The position numbers were made by a program, and so were the translations under genes. From Oscillospiraceae bacterium (GTDB lineage: Bacteria > Bacillota > Clostridia > Oscillospirales > Ruminococcaceae): DNA of 64,000 bases. The notes under the pieces were generated by a model that was given only the letters and a program-made list of their open reading frames with translations, ran no database searches and was not told where the DNA came from. Positions 52,997-60,956 of the stretch are shown here, piece after piece (the first letter of the stretch is position 1; every line of letters begins with the position of its first letter). The stretch covers positions 62,001 through 126,000 of the forward strand of contig JAJQBX010000021.1 of the NCBI GenBank assembly GCA_021203065.1, written 5' to 3'.

Positions 52997-54076
52997 ATGA
53001 AAAAGTATAAAGTAGGAGTAATCGGTGCCACAGGAATGGTAGGGCAGAGGTTCATAACGCTTCTTGCTGATCATCCGTGGTTTGATATTGAGGTCTTGGC
53101 GGCATCGCCGAAATCGGCAGGAAAGCCCTATAGCGAGGCTGTCGGCTCTCGCTGGCTGATGCAAACCCCGATTCCCGATTGTGCCAAGGATATAGTCGTC
53201 ATGGACGCTACCGCAGATAAGGAGAAAATAGCCTCGATGGTCGACTTCGTCTTCTGCGCTGTTGATATGAAGAAGGACGAGATCAAGGCTTTGGAGGAGG
53301 CTTACGCCAAGCTCGAGTGCCCTGTTGTTTCGAACAACTCCGCAAACCGCTTCACCCCCGATGTCCCGATGGTCATCCCTGAGGTAAACCCCGAGCATAT
53401 CGAGATAATCGATGCCCAAAGAAAGCGTCTTGGCACAAAGCGTGGCTTCATCGCCGTCAAGTCCAACTGCTCAATCCAGAGCTATGTTCCCGCACTGACA
53501 CCGCTTAGAAAATACGGCATCACCGAGGTTTTGGCGTGCACCTATCAGGCGATCTCCGGAGCAGGCAAGACCTTTGACACATGGACAGAAATGGTCGACA
53601 ACCTCATCCCCTATATCGGCGGCGAGGAGGAAAAGAGCGAGCAGGAGCCCCTCAAGGTCTGGGGACATATCGAGGGCGACGAAATAGTCTGCACGACTGA
53701 GCCCTCCATCACAACCCAATGCCTTAGAGTTCCCGTTTCCGACGGTCACACCGCCGCAGTGTTCGTAAGATTTCGCAGTAAGCCCTCAAAGGAAGAGATT
53801 TTGGAGGCTTGGAAGAGCTTCTCCGGCGTTCCGCAGGAGCTTCAGCTTCCGTCCGCTCCGAAGCAGTTCCTTAACTATTTCGAAGAGCCCGACCGCCCGC
53901 AGGTCAAGCTTGACAGAGACCGTGAGGGCGGCATGGCAATCTCGATGGGCAGACTCCGTGAAGACACCCAGTATGACTACAAATTCGTCTGCATCTCGCA
54001 TAACACCCTCCGTGGTGCCGCCGGCGGCGGAGTTCTGATGGCAGAGCTCTTGGCAGCAAAGGGATATTTTGATTAA
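52997..54076 (+). CDS. asd: Aspartate-semialdehyde dehydrogenase
   Basis: 359 residues from ATG 52997. Reduces aspartyl phosphate to aspartate semialdehyde. N-terminal GVIGATGMVGQRF (NADP), SNNSANRF, and the active-site Cys in KSNCSIQSYVPAL (about 158); catalytic His region near ISHNTLRGAAGG at the end. First gene of the lysine/DAP branch; the stop codon touches a repeat. Confidence 0.95.
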   Translation: MKKYKVGVIGATGMVGQRFITLLADHPWFDIEVLAASPKSAGKPYSEAVGSRWLMQTPIPDCAKDIVVMDATADKEKIASMVDFVFCAVDMKKDEIKALEEAYAKLECPVVSNNSANRFTPDVPMVIPEVNPEHIEIIDAQRKRLGTKRGFIAVKSNCSIQSYVPALTPLRKYGITEVLACTYQAISGAGKTFDTWTEMVDNLIPYIGGEEEKSEQEPLKVWGHIEGDEIVCTTEPSITTQCLRVPVSDGHTAAVFVRFRSKPSKEEILEAWKSFSGVPQELQLPSAPKQFLNYFEEPDRPQVKLDRDREGGMAISMGRLREDTQYDYKFVCISHNTLRGAAGGGVLMAELLAAKGYFD

Positions 54077-54172
54077 TGCGTAATTCTTAATTCGTAATGC
54101 GTAATTATGGGTCAGCACAACAAGGTTCCCCTTATTAAGGGGAGCTGTCAGCCAAAGGCTGACTGAGAGGTT
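54073..54172. repeat. Composite of two repeat families between asd and dapA
   Basis: 54073-54107 is the inverted relative of the repeat at 51736. 54121-54172 is a shortened copy of the recA-recX palindromic element (CCCCTTATTAAGGGG and GTCAGCC/GGCTGAC). Confidence 0.7.
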
Positions 54173-54189
54173 CCGAAAGGAGAGATAAT

Positions 54190-55077
54190 GTGAAGAAGTT
54201 ATTATTCACCGGCGCAGCCACCGCCATTATAACCCCATTCAAGCCGAATGGCGAGATAGATCTTGAGAAGTATCGTGAGCTTATCGAGTTCCAGATTTCC
54301 GAGGGAATTGACGCCATAGTCGCTGTCGGGACTACCGGCGAGAATGCCGTTCTTTCGGGCGAGGAGCACAGGGCTCTTATGAAGTGCGCCGTCGAGACGG
54401 CAGGTGGCAGAGTCCCCGTGATATGCTCGACCGGCTCTAACGACACAGAATACTGCATCGGCACTTCTACAGCCGCCGAGGAGGCGGGTGCTGACGGGCT
54501 TCTTCTGGTCACTCCCTACTACAACAAGTGCACCCAGAACGGTCTTATCAGGCACTATGAGAGGATTCTCTCTAAAGTCAGCCTCCCTGCAATTGTCTAC
54601 AATGTCCCGTCAAGAACCGGCTTCAATATCAGTGCCAAGACCTATAAGGAGCTCTCGAAGCACCCCCAGATAGTCGGCACAAAGGAAGCAAGCGGCAATA
54701 TGGCTCTTGCTATGGAGATTCGTGCCCAGTGCGGCGACGATATGCCCCTTTATAGCGGCAACGACGATATAACCGTTCCAATGATGGCGATAGGCGGCAA
54801 GGGAGTAATTTCTGTTCTTTCAAACATCCTGCCAAAGACCACCCACGAAATCTGCAGGCTCTGCTTGGATAAGGATTTCGACAAGGCGAGCGAGCTTGCT
54901 TTCAGGTATTTAGACCTCACCAACGCCCTCTTCAGCGAGGTAAATCCGATCCCGGTAAAGGCGGCTATGAATATGATGGGAATGTCTGTCGGAGGATGCA
55001 GATTGCCGCTTTGTGAAATGGGTTCAGAGAATAAAGAAAAGCTAAGAGAGATACTTCTTGAGCACGGACTTATATAG
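54190..55077 (+). CDS. dapA: 4-hydroxy-tetrahydrodipicolinate synthase
   Basis: 295 residues, start GTG 54190 with AAAGGAGAG upstream. Condenses pyruvate and aspartate semialdehyde. TIM barrel with GTTGENAVLSGEEH, catalytic Tyr in IVYNVPSRTG and Schiff-base Lys in GTKEASG (about 160). Follows asd; 19 bases precede dapB. Confidence 0.97.
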   Translation: MKKLLFTGAATAIITPFKPNGEIDLEKYRELIEFQISEGIDAIVAVGTTGENAVLSGEEHRALMKCAVETAGGRVPVICSTGSNDTEYCIGTSTAAEEAGADGLLLVTPYYNKCTQNGLIRHYERILSKVSLPAIVYNVPSRTGFNISAKTYKELSKHPQIVGTKEASGNMALAMEIRAQCGDDMPLYSGNDDITVPMMAIGGKGVISVLSNILPKTTHEICRLCLDKDFDKASELAFRYLDLTNALFSEVNPIPVKAAMNMMGMSVGGCRLPLCEMGSENKEKLREILLEHGLI

Positions 55078-55096
55078 AAAAGAGAGGATTGATCAA

Positions 55097-55861
55097 ATGG
55101 TCAGCGCAGTAATAAGCGGTTGCTTCGGAAAAATGGGCAGGGTTGTCGCAGACGTTATTTCAAAAAGAGATGATATAGAAACGGTCGCAGGAGTTGACAA
55201 GGTAATCCCGGGGAATATGTCCTTTGAAACGGTCACTGACCTGAAAGACCTCACCTGCAAGCCGGACGTCATAATCGACTTTTCCCACCCGTCGGCACTG
55301 CCGGGGCTTCTTGACTACGCAAAAACTAATGGCACAGCACTTGTCTTGGCAACCACCGGTTACAGCGAGCAGGACATCTCGGATATTAAATCCGCATCCT
55401 CAATAGTCCCGATTTTCTTCACTGCAAATATGTCTATAGGAATCAATCTTCTCAGTGCACTCGCAAAAAAAGCCGCCACCATCCTTGGCGACGGATATGA
55501 TATAGAGATTGTTGAGAAGCACCACAACCAGAAGATAGATGCCCCAAGCGGCACTGCGCTGATGCTTGCCGACTCGATAAACGAGGCGAGGGAAGAGGAG
55601 TATCACTACATATACGACCGCCACAGCCAGCGTAAAAAGCGTGACAAGACAGAAATTGGCATCCACTCTGTTCGAGGCGGAACGATAGTAGGCGAGCACG
55701 AGATTATCTTCGCCGGACGTGACGAAGTAATAACCCTTTCCCATTCAGCCGCATCAAAAGAGGTCTTCGCCGTCGGAGCGGTAAACGCCGCAGTTTTCCT
55801 TGCGGGAAAGCCTGCAGGAATGTATTCAATGCAGGATCTTATAGAAGCCTCGAATAGCTGA
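55097..55861 (+). CDS. dapB: 4-hydroxy-tetrahydrodipicolinate reductase
   Basis: 254 residues from ATG 55097. NAD(P)H-binding GCFGKMGRVV at the N-terminus, DFSHPSA, and the catalytic EKHHNQKIDAPSGTA, plus the C-terminal FAVGAVNAAVFL. Completes the asd-dapA-dapB series; the next enzyme, DapL, is encoded at 62.7 kb on the other strand. Confidence 0.96.
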   Translation: MVSAVISGCFGKMGRVVADVISKRDDIETVAGVDKVIPGNMSFETVTDLKDLTCKPDVIIDFSHPSALPGLLDYAKTNGTALVLATTGYSEQDISDIKSASSIVPIFFTANMSIGINLLSALAKKAATILGDGYDIEIVEKHHNQKIDAPSGTALMLADSINEAREEEYHYIYDRHSQRKKRDKTEIGIHSVRGGTIVGEHEIIFAGRDEVITLSHSAASKEVFAVGAVNAAVFLAGKPAGMYSMQDLIEASNS

Positions 55862-55872
55862 TATTCATAAAA

Positions 55873-55910
55873 AATCCCGACTCAGGAGTTTCCCGGGTCG
55901 GGTATTTTTA
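55873..55910. terminator. Bidirectional terminator between dapB and TetR gene
   Basis: ATCCCGAC pairs with GTCGGGTAT; A-rich before and T-rich after, so it works for dapB (+) and the TetR gene (-). Confidence 0.85.
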
Positions 55911-56474
55911 TTACCTTACTGGGGCTAAGCTGCAAATCAGGTCGGCGACCTCGGATGGGGTTGCCGCCAAGTTGCCGGAAAGCCACGAGTATGTCAGATA
56001 GTACAAGCCGCCTTGATAGAAGTTCTCCCAAAGCTTTTTCTGCTCGTCAGAGAGCTCCTTGGGCGCATGCTCCTCTGCAAAGCTCTTGTCCATCGTTATA
56101 TTGAACAGCTTTTCGGAGAAATCCTTGAGGATATACTTGCTGTTCATGAATAGTAAAAATGCCGATTTGTTTTCCTTGAGGTATACACATATTGCCTCGA
56201 CCTGTTCACGGATGGTAAAGCTTCTCGTCTTATCCATCTTGTTGAGCAACGCCTTTATGTCCTCAACCTTTTCGTCCTCAATCTCGGTGAGAACCTCGTA
56301 CTGACTGTTGTAGTGGTGATAGAATGTTGAACGGTTTACATGTGCCGTCTCGCAAAGTTCAGTGATGGTTATCTTTTCTATGCTTTTCACTTCAAGAAGC
56401 TGTAAAAGAGCATCGCTGATTAGTTTCTTGGTAACCATTACCCGACGGTTGCCTTTTGATGATTTGTAGGTCAT
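55911..56474 (-). CDS. TetR-family transcriptional regulator
   Basis: 187 residues; ATG complement at 56472-56474 with GAGGATA upstream. N-terminal HTH (ITITELCETAHVNRSTFYHHY) and C-terminal TetR_C-like ligand domain (NKSAFLLFMNSKYILKDF). Divergent from a small membrane protein; the space holds an inverted repeat GGACAAA...TTTGTCC that may be its operator. Confidence 0.88.
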   Translation of the reverse strand: MTYKSSKGNRRVMVTKKLISDALLQLLEVKSIEKITITELCETAHVNRSTFYHHYNSQYEVLTEIEDEKVEDIKALLNKMDKTRSFTIREQVEAICVYLKENKSAFLLFMNSKYILKDFSEKLFNITMDKSFAEEHAPKELSDEQKKLWENFYQGGLYYLTYSWLSGNLAATPSEVADLICSLAPVR

Positions 56475-56538
56475 TATATCCTCGCTTTCTTTAAATTGTC
56501 TATATCAAAAACAATATATTCTGCCTTGCTGATTTTTG

Positions 56539-56591
56539 GGACAAACAATACCAATTTGTCCGTTGCAAAATCAACACATGTATATTATACT
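56539..56591 (+). promoter_or_regulatory. Promoter with inverted repeat, likely TetR operator
   Basis: GGACAAA (56539-56545) and TTTGTCC (56555-56561) are followed by a promoter TTGCAA-17-TATACT (56563-56591). A further GGACAAAT lies at about 56623. This suggests repression of the small membrane gene. Confidence 0.6.
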
Positions 56592-56655
56592 TGTCTCAGA
56601 AAGAAAAGTCAACGGCTTTTCTTTGGACAAATCTCAAATTACGGGAGGATTTTCT

Positions 56656-56864
56656 ATGAAACAAAAATTATCTGGAAGCCTGCACTTGTCAATGCCGCTG
56701 TAACACTCGTCTGCGCAATTATCATCATCAGTGTTTCTGCTTCAAGTGCCGTCTGGATGGTAATCGGCATTTCCCTCATCGTTCAGGCTGTTCTCGACTT
56801 AGTGACCACATTCTTCCCCGGGAAGAAAAAGGACGATGGCGTTGTAGTCGAGCCCAATGAATAA
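56656..56864 (+). pseudogene. Small two-segment membrane protein, single frameshift at the start
   Basis: ATG 56656 (GGGAGG upstream) reads MKQK and then leaves frame at AAAAA (56663-56667). With one more A the frame continues IIWKPALVNAAVTLVCAIIII ... VWMVIGISLIVQAVLDLV and ends FFPGKKKDDG to 56864, about 69 residues with two membrane segments. The coding part is clean, so a sequencing deletion is likely. Probably the target of the adjacent TetR regulator, like small stress or efflux accessory proteins. Confidence 0.65.
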
Positions 56865-56896
56865 TCGCATTTTCTTCTCTTAAGACTCCTTATAGA

Positions 56897-56928
56897 AAAG
56901 CACCGCTTGAAATCTCAGGCGGTGCTTT
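56897..56928. terminator. Bidirectional terminator
   Basis: AAAGCACCGC pairs perfectly with GCGGTGCTTT over a 12-base loop, between the small membrane gene (+) and the Mrp gene (-). Confidence 0.85.
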
Positions 56929-56941
56929 GATTATGCTGTAT

Positions 56942-57775
56942 TCAGTCCTCAATTGCCCTGAAAATCATGTCGGCAGCAGGCTTAATCGGCTCGCAGTCGT
57001 AGCTTTCAATCTCGCCCTTGTCGCAAAGAGCGGAGATTTCCGGGTCAAACGGAAGCCTTGCAAGAAGCCCTATGTGGTTCTCCTCAGCTATTTTAGCCGT
57101 GTGGCTCTCGCCGAAGACCTTTATCTCCTCGCCACAGCAGGGGCACTTCACATAGCTCATATTCTCGACAATTCCGAGAATCGGGACTCCCATCATCTCA
57201 GCCATGTTGACAGCCTTTGAGACTATCATCCCGACCAGCTCCTGCGGGGAAGTGACGATTACGATTCCGTCAAGCCGTATTGACTGGAAGACGGTCAGGG
57301 GAACATCTCCCGTTCCCGGAGGCATGTCTACAAACATGTAGTCTACCTCGCCCCAGTTGACCTCGTTCCAGAACTGCTTGACAGCTCCTGCGATGATAGG
57401 ACCACGCCATACAACCGGCTGAGTCTCATCATCCAGAAGCAGATTGGTCGAGACAATCTTTATTCCGGTTTTCGAAACTGAGGGGTTGATGTATTTGCCA
57501 TCGGTAGTGAGCTGACTGGTAACTCCGAAAGCCCTCGGAATAGACGGACCGGTGATGTCGGCATCGAGTATAGCCGTTTTGTTTCCAAGTTTTTCCGATT
57601 CGGATGCTAAAAGCGAAGTAACGAGCGATTTTCCGACGCCGCCCTTGCCGCTTACAACTCCGATTACTTTTTTGATGTTTGAAAATTCGTTAGCCGAAAC
57701 GTGCATGTCCTGCGGTGCTGTTCTTTCCGAACAGTTCTGCGAGCAGGACGAGCAATCGTGACTGCATTCCGCCAT
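56942..57775 (-). CDS. Mrp/NBP35-type iron-sulfur carrier ATPase
   Basis: 277 residues. The N-terminus has a Cys motif (CSHDCSSCSQNC), then the deviant Walker A VVSGKGGVGKSLV, DADITGPS, DMPPGTGDV and the CxxC YVKCPCCGEE near residue 215. It carries 4Fe-4S clusters to target proteins. Expressed on its own between two terminators. Confidence 0.93.
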   Translation of the reverse strand: MAECSHDCSSCSQNCSERTAPQDMHVSANEFSNIKKVIGVVSGKGGVGKSLVTSLLASESEKLGNKTAILDADITGPSIPRAFGVTSQLTTDGKYINPSVSKTGIKIVSTNLLLDDETQPVVWRGPIIAGAVKQFWNEVNWGEVDYMFVDMPPGTGDVPLTVFQSIRLDGIVIVTSPQELVGMIVSKAVNMAEMMGVPILGIVENMSYVKCPCCGEEIKVFGESHTAKIAEENHIGLLARLPFDPEISALCDKGEIESYDCEPIKPAADMIFRAIED

Positions 57776-57827
57776 TATAAATTACCTCCGATTGATGTGT
57801 TTTGTATTGAATATTGCTTTTCAGCAG

Positions 57828-59006
57828 TTATTCGCTTTCAAGCTCGCTGTTTTCTGCGCTCTCAGCTTCTCCTGCTTCGTATTCAGAAGTGGTGTCGTCC
57901 TCAGTAGTGTCGCTTGAAGAAGCAACCCCCGTTCCCTCGCTGAGGGTAACCGTTACTATAAATCCGTCAACATTGTTTCCGGAAATCTCGTAAGGATAAG
58001 CGGTTTCGCCGTCGTCCATAAGCGGGACATAGATGGTAGTGGTGTCAGAATCGGACATTGGCACATAGTAGATGATATACTGCGCACCGTCGTCGGCATT
58101 CACAAGAAGGAAGCCGGTGTCGATGGTGTAGTTCTTGATATATGAGATATATTCCTCAAGGCACATGTCATTTTCATACATAACCTGCGCATGCGGAATT
58201 CCTACATATCTGAAATGCCAAGGCTCGTTGTCGATAAGAGTTATAGATTCCTTGCCCTCCGGGTAACGGTTGATGATGCCATACTTGTAGCAGTTCTCCA
58301 TAATCCACTCATAGTCGCCCTCGCCGTCGAAGTCGCTGTAGGAGCTTCCGTTGTAGGTGGTGAAGTCGACCGCCAGACCGGTGTGGTGCTCACTGTAGCC
58401 AGCCTTTGCAACGAGAGTTGAGGAATCCTCGCCGGTTGAGGCAAGCTCTTCTTCGTAAAGCTCCTGCTGATAGTCAAACGAGCGATAGCCGCTTCTGACC
58501 ATGACATAGTTGTTGCCGGTGGCATTGTAGAAGTCAAGGAACATTTCGTTAAGAGCCTCCACCGTTTCGGGAAGAACGCTAACGCTGTTGTCGCTGACCT
58601 TGTATGCGCTGTTCTTGTAGCCGTAAACAGTGACTAAATCTTCCTCGTTGACTTCGTTGAGAAGAGCGATATTGTTGTTGACAAGGATCAATGTTCCCGT
58701 TCCCAGCTCATCAGAAGAAACGGTCACAGAAGTAAACAGGTAGGAGCTCTGCTGAGTTGGGTCAGACGAAGTGCTCGCCTCCGGGTCAGCCTCCTCCTCA
58801 ATTATGTCGGTTGTACTTCCTCCGGAATTTCCCTCCGTATCGCTGTTCTCTTCGTCGCTCTTTTTCTTCGAAGAAGAGGAGCAGGAAACGCAGATAATAG
58901 CAATGATAATAAGAATAATCGCCAAGATCAGGGCAAGATTCCCATATCTTATCCTTGAGGCTTTCTTCTTGAATGTCAGATAGTCAATCCTTTTTCCTTT
59001 TTTCAT
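57828..59006 (-). CDS. D-alanyl-D-alanine carboxypeptidase, VanY type
   Basis: 392 residues from the ATG at 59004-59006 (AAGGACGG upstream). One N-terminal membrane segment (LALILAIILIIIAIICV) followed by a Ser/Glu-rich linker. The VanY zinc peptidase domain has SGYRSFDYQQELYEEEL, SEHHTGLAVDF (SxHxxGxAxD) and EPWHFRYVG. It trims D-Ala from peptidoglycan stem peptides. The acidic Ser/Thr-rich tail (after about 350) is low complexity. Confidence 0.92.
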   Translation of the reverse strand: MKKGKRIDYLTFKKKASRIRYGNLALILAIILIIIAIICVSCSSSSKKKSDEENSDTEGNSGGSTTDIIEEEADPEASTSSDPTQQSSYLFTSVTVSSDELGTGTLILVNNNIALLNEVNEEDLVTVYGYKNSAYKVSDNSVSVLPETVEALNEMFLDFYNATGNNYVMVRSGYRSFDYQQELYEEELASTGEDSSTLVAKAGYSEHHTGLAVDFTTYNGSSYSDFDGEGDYEWIMENCYKYGIINRYPEGKESITLIDNEPWHFRYVGIPHAQVMYENDMCLEEYISYIKNYTIDTGFLLVNADDGAQYIIYYVPMSDSDTTTIYVPLMDDGETAYPYEISGNNVDGFIVTVTLSEGTGVASSSDTTEDDTTSEYEAGEAESAENSELESE

Positions 59007-59137
59007 GTGGTACCGTCCTTTCCGATCCAGCGCATGCTTCATCTCTGAACAAGCTATTGATATGCTTATGTATATGATAGCACATTTCCCGCAAAAAATA
59101 AAGACGTTTTTCGCAATATTGAGAGATTTTTCGACCA

Positions 59138-59180
59138 AAAATCAGGCTGCCGCAGATTTGACTCCGCAGCAGCCTGATTT
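59138..59180 (-). terminator. Terminator of the SASP gene
   Basis: AAATCAGGCTGC pairs with GCAGCCTGATTT; on the minus strand it runs into TTTTT. It lies 57 bases after the stop codon. Confidence 0.85.
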
Positions 59181-59236
59181 CAAGAGAGTTGTCTATAAAA
59201 ACTCCAGTTTAAAAAAGCGTTAAGATAAGCAATCGC

Positions 59237-59425
59237 TTACTTTACAGAACCGGTCTTGTAGGCGTCGATCATCTTTTTGACCATCTGACCGCCGACGGAA
59301 CCTGCTTCACGGGAAGTGAGGTCACCGTTGTAACCGTTCTTAAGATTAACTCCGACCTCGTTGGCAGCTTCAATCTTGAACTTTTCAAGAGTCTGTCTGC
59401 CCTGATCGCTTGTAATACCCTTCAT
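59237..59425 (-). CDS. Alpha/beta-type small acid-soluble spore protein
   Basis: 62 residues, start with AAAAGGAG upstream. It binds spore DNA and protects it; the germination protease site is within FKIEAANEVG. The family signature NLKNGYNGDLTSREAGSVGG is clear. This shows that the organism can form endospores. Its promoter should be sigma-G dependent. Confidence 0.93.
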   Translation of the reverse strand: MKGITSDQGRQTLEKFKIEAANEVGVNLKNGYNGDLTSREAGSVGGQMVKKMIDAYKTGSVK

Positions 59426-59575
59426 ATTATATCTCCTTTTTTGATCTGCACCATCAGCCAGAGCTCCTGCCCGGACCTCGGTGCAATTCTTACAAACAAA
59501 AAACTTAATTCGTGCTTGCAAGGATATTATTTGCGAAGTGAGTAGCGATATTAGTGGTAAATTTTTTTGAAGCTC

Positions 59576-59690
59576 CGCCAATCGCCGGATAAATTTTCCG
59601 CCAAATAGCCGAACGATTTTCCGCCAAATAACCGAATAAAATCTCGCCAAATGCCGGAAAAATTTTTCGCCAAATGCCGGAAAAGTATTA
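59576..59690. repeat. Five tandem 23-base repeats
   Basis: Units begin at 59576, 59599, 59622, 59645 and 59668, each 23 bases, with the form CGCCAAAT-n2-CCGRA-n-AA-n-TTTT. They lie in the 388-base gap between the divergent SASP and fic genes. The rest of that gap has the fic operator and SASP 5' region. Confidence 0.8.
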
Positions 59691-59733
59691 GCGGTGGCTA
59701 ACTTAAATTGGAATAACCACTGTCATTTGCAAC

Positions 59734-59798
59734 TCTTATTTCATTTTATCTTGACAAAATGAAATAAGAAGCGTATACTATAGTTGTTATTTCATTTT
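59734..59798 (+). promoter_or_regulatory. fic promoter with overlapping operator
   Basis: Promoter TTGACA (59751-59756), 17-base spacer, TATACT (59774-59779). A perfect 14-base inverted repeat, TCTTATTTCATTTT (59734-59747) and AAAATGAAATAAGA (59756-59769), covers the -35 element, and a third TTATTTCATTTT lies at 59787-59798. A repressor binding here would block RNA polymerase. Confidence 0.8.
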
Positions 59799-59812
59799 GA
59801 GGAGGAACAATA

Positions 59813-60955
59813 ATGGGCAACCGTTCAGGATATTTTAGAACAAATCTTTCCGGAGAGATGGCGTATAAGTCGTTCGTTCCTGCACCACTGCCGCCAAATC
59901 CGCCGATAGAATTATCTGCGGATGCAGTAAATATACTCGTGCAGGCTAATAAATCTCTTGCAGTATTGGATAGTGTTTCCAAACACATTCCGAATATCAA
60001 TCTGTTTGTATCGATGTATGTTCGCAAGGAGGCTTTGATGTCCTCCCAGATTGAAGGAACTCAGGCGACACTTGAGGATGTCCTTGACCCGACGATAGAT
60101 GCCAATACCAACAGAGATGTCAAAGACGTCGTCAACTATATCAAAGCCACAGAGTTTGCAGTAGGCAGGCTTCATGATTTGCCGCTTTGCAATCGTCTTA
60201 TAAAAGAGACGCATGCCGTTCTTATGGAGGGAGTCAGAGGTCAGGAAAGAAATCCGGGTGAGTTCCGCACGTCCCAGAACTGGATAGGCGGGCAGGGAAG
60301 CACTCTTAAGAATGCCCGTTATATACCGCCGATGCCCCTTGATATGAACGAAGCGATGTCTGATTTGGAAAAATATATAAATGCTGAGGATGAAACAGAC
60401 ATACTTATCCGCACGGCGTTGATACATTATCAGTTTGAAACAATTCATCCGTTCTTAGATGGCAACGGGCGAGTCGGAAGACTTCTTATAACGCTGTTTC
60501 TGATGGAGAAAAAACTGCTCACAATTCCCGCATTGTATATCTCCTACTTTTTGAAGAAGAATCGTGTCGAATACTACGATCGGCTTGCCGAAGTCCGAAC
60601 GAATGGGAATTATGAGCAATGGATTAAGTTCTTTTTGCTGGCGGTTATTGAATCCGCCGATGATGCAGTTGCAACGATTGAAAAGCTGACAACACTTCAC
60701 AATGCCAATACTGAAGCTGTTTCCGGTATGGGCAGAGCGTCGAAAAATGCTATGCTTCTGTTTGACTATATTGAAGCCAACCCAATTATAGAGATTACAA
60801 AGACCGCTGAAAGCCTTGGTCTTTCATATGGTGCAGTTTCCGGACTCGTAAATCGCTTTATCAAAATGGGAATTCTGGAAATTACATCTGAGGCTAAAAG
60901 AAATCGCACATTCTCCTATAAAGCTTATCTTGATATTCTGAGAGATGGCACCTGA
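59813..60955 (+). CDS. Fic-domain AMP-transferase with C-terminal winged helix
   Basis: 380 residues, GAGGAGG upstream. N-terminal Fic_N with the inhibitory helix motif SSQIEGTQ (77-84), whose Glu blocks the ATP site; the Fic core HPFLDGNGRVGR at 212-223 is complete. The C-terminal ~80 residues are a winged helix (IIEITKTAESLGLSYGAV). Class II Fic proteins attach AMP to target proteins when relieved of inhibition. The promoter's palindromes fit autoregulation by the DNA-binding end. Confidence 0.93.
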   Translation: MGNRSGYFRTNLSGEMAYKSFVPAPLPPNPPIELSADAVNILVQANKSLAVLDSVSKHIPNINLFVSMYVRKEALMSSQIEGTQATLEDVLDPTIDANTNRDVKDVVNYIKATEFAVGRLHDLPLCNRLIKETHAVLMEGVRGQERNPGEFRTSQNWIGGQGSTLKNARYIPPMPLDMNEAMSDLEKYINAEDETDILIRTALIHYQFETIHPFLDGNGRVGRLLITLFLMEKKLLTIPALYISYFLKKNRVEYYDRLAEVRTNGNYEQWIKFFLLAVIESADDAVATIEKLTTLHNANTEAVSGMGRASKNAMLLFDYIEANPIIEITKTAESLGLSYGAVSGLVNRFIKMGILEITSEAKRNRTFSYKAYLDILRDGT

Positions 60956-60956
60956 C

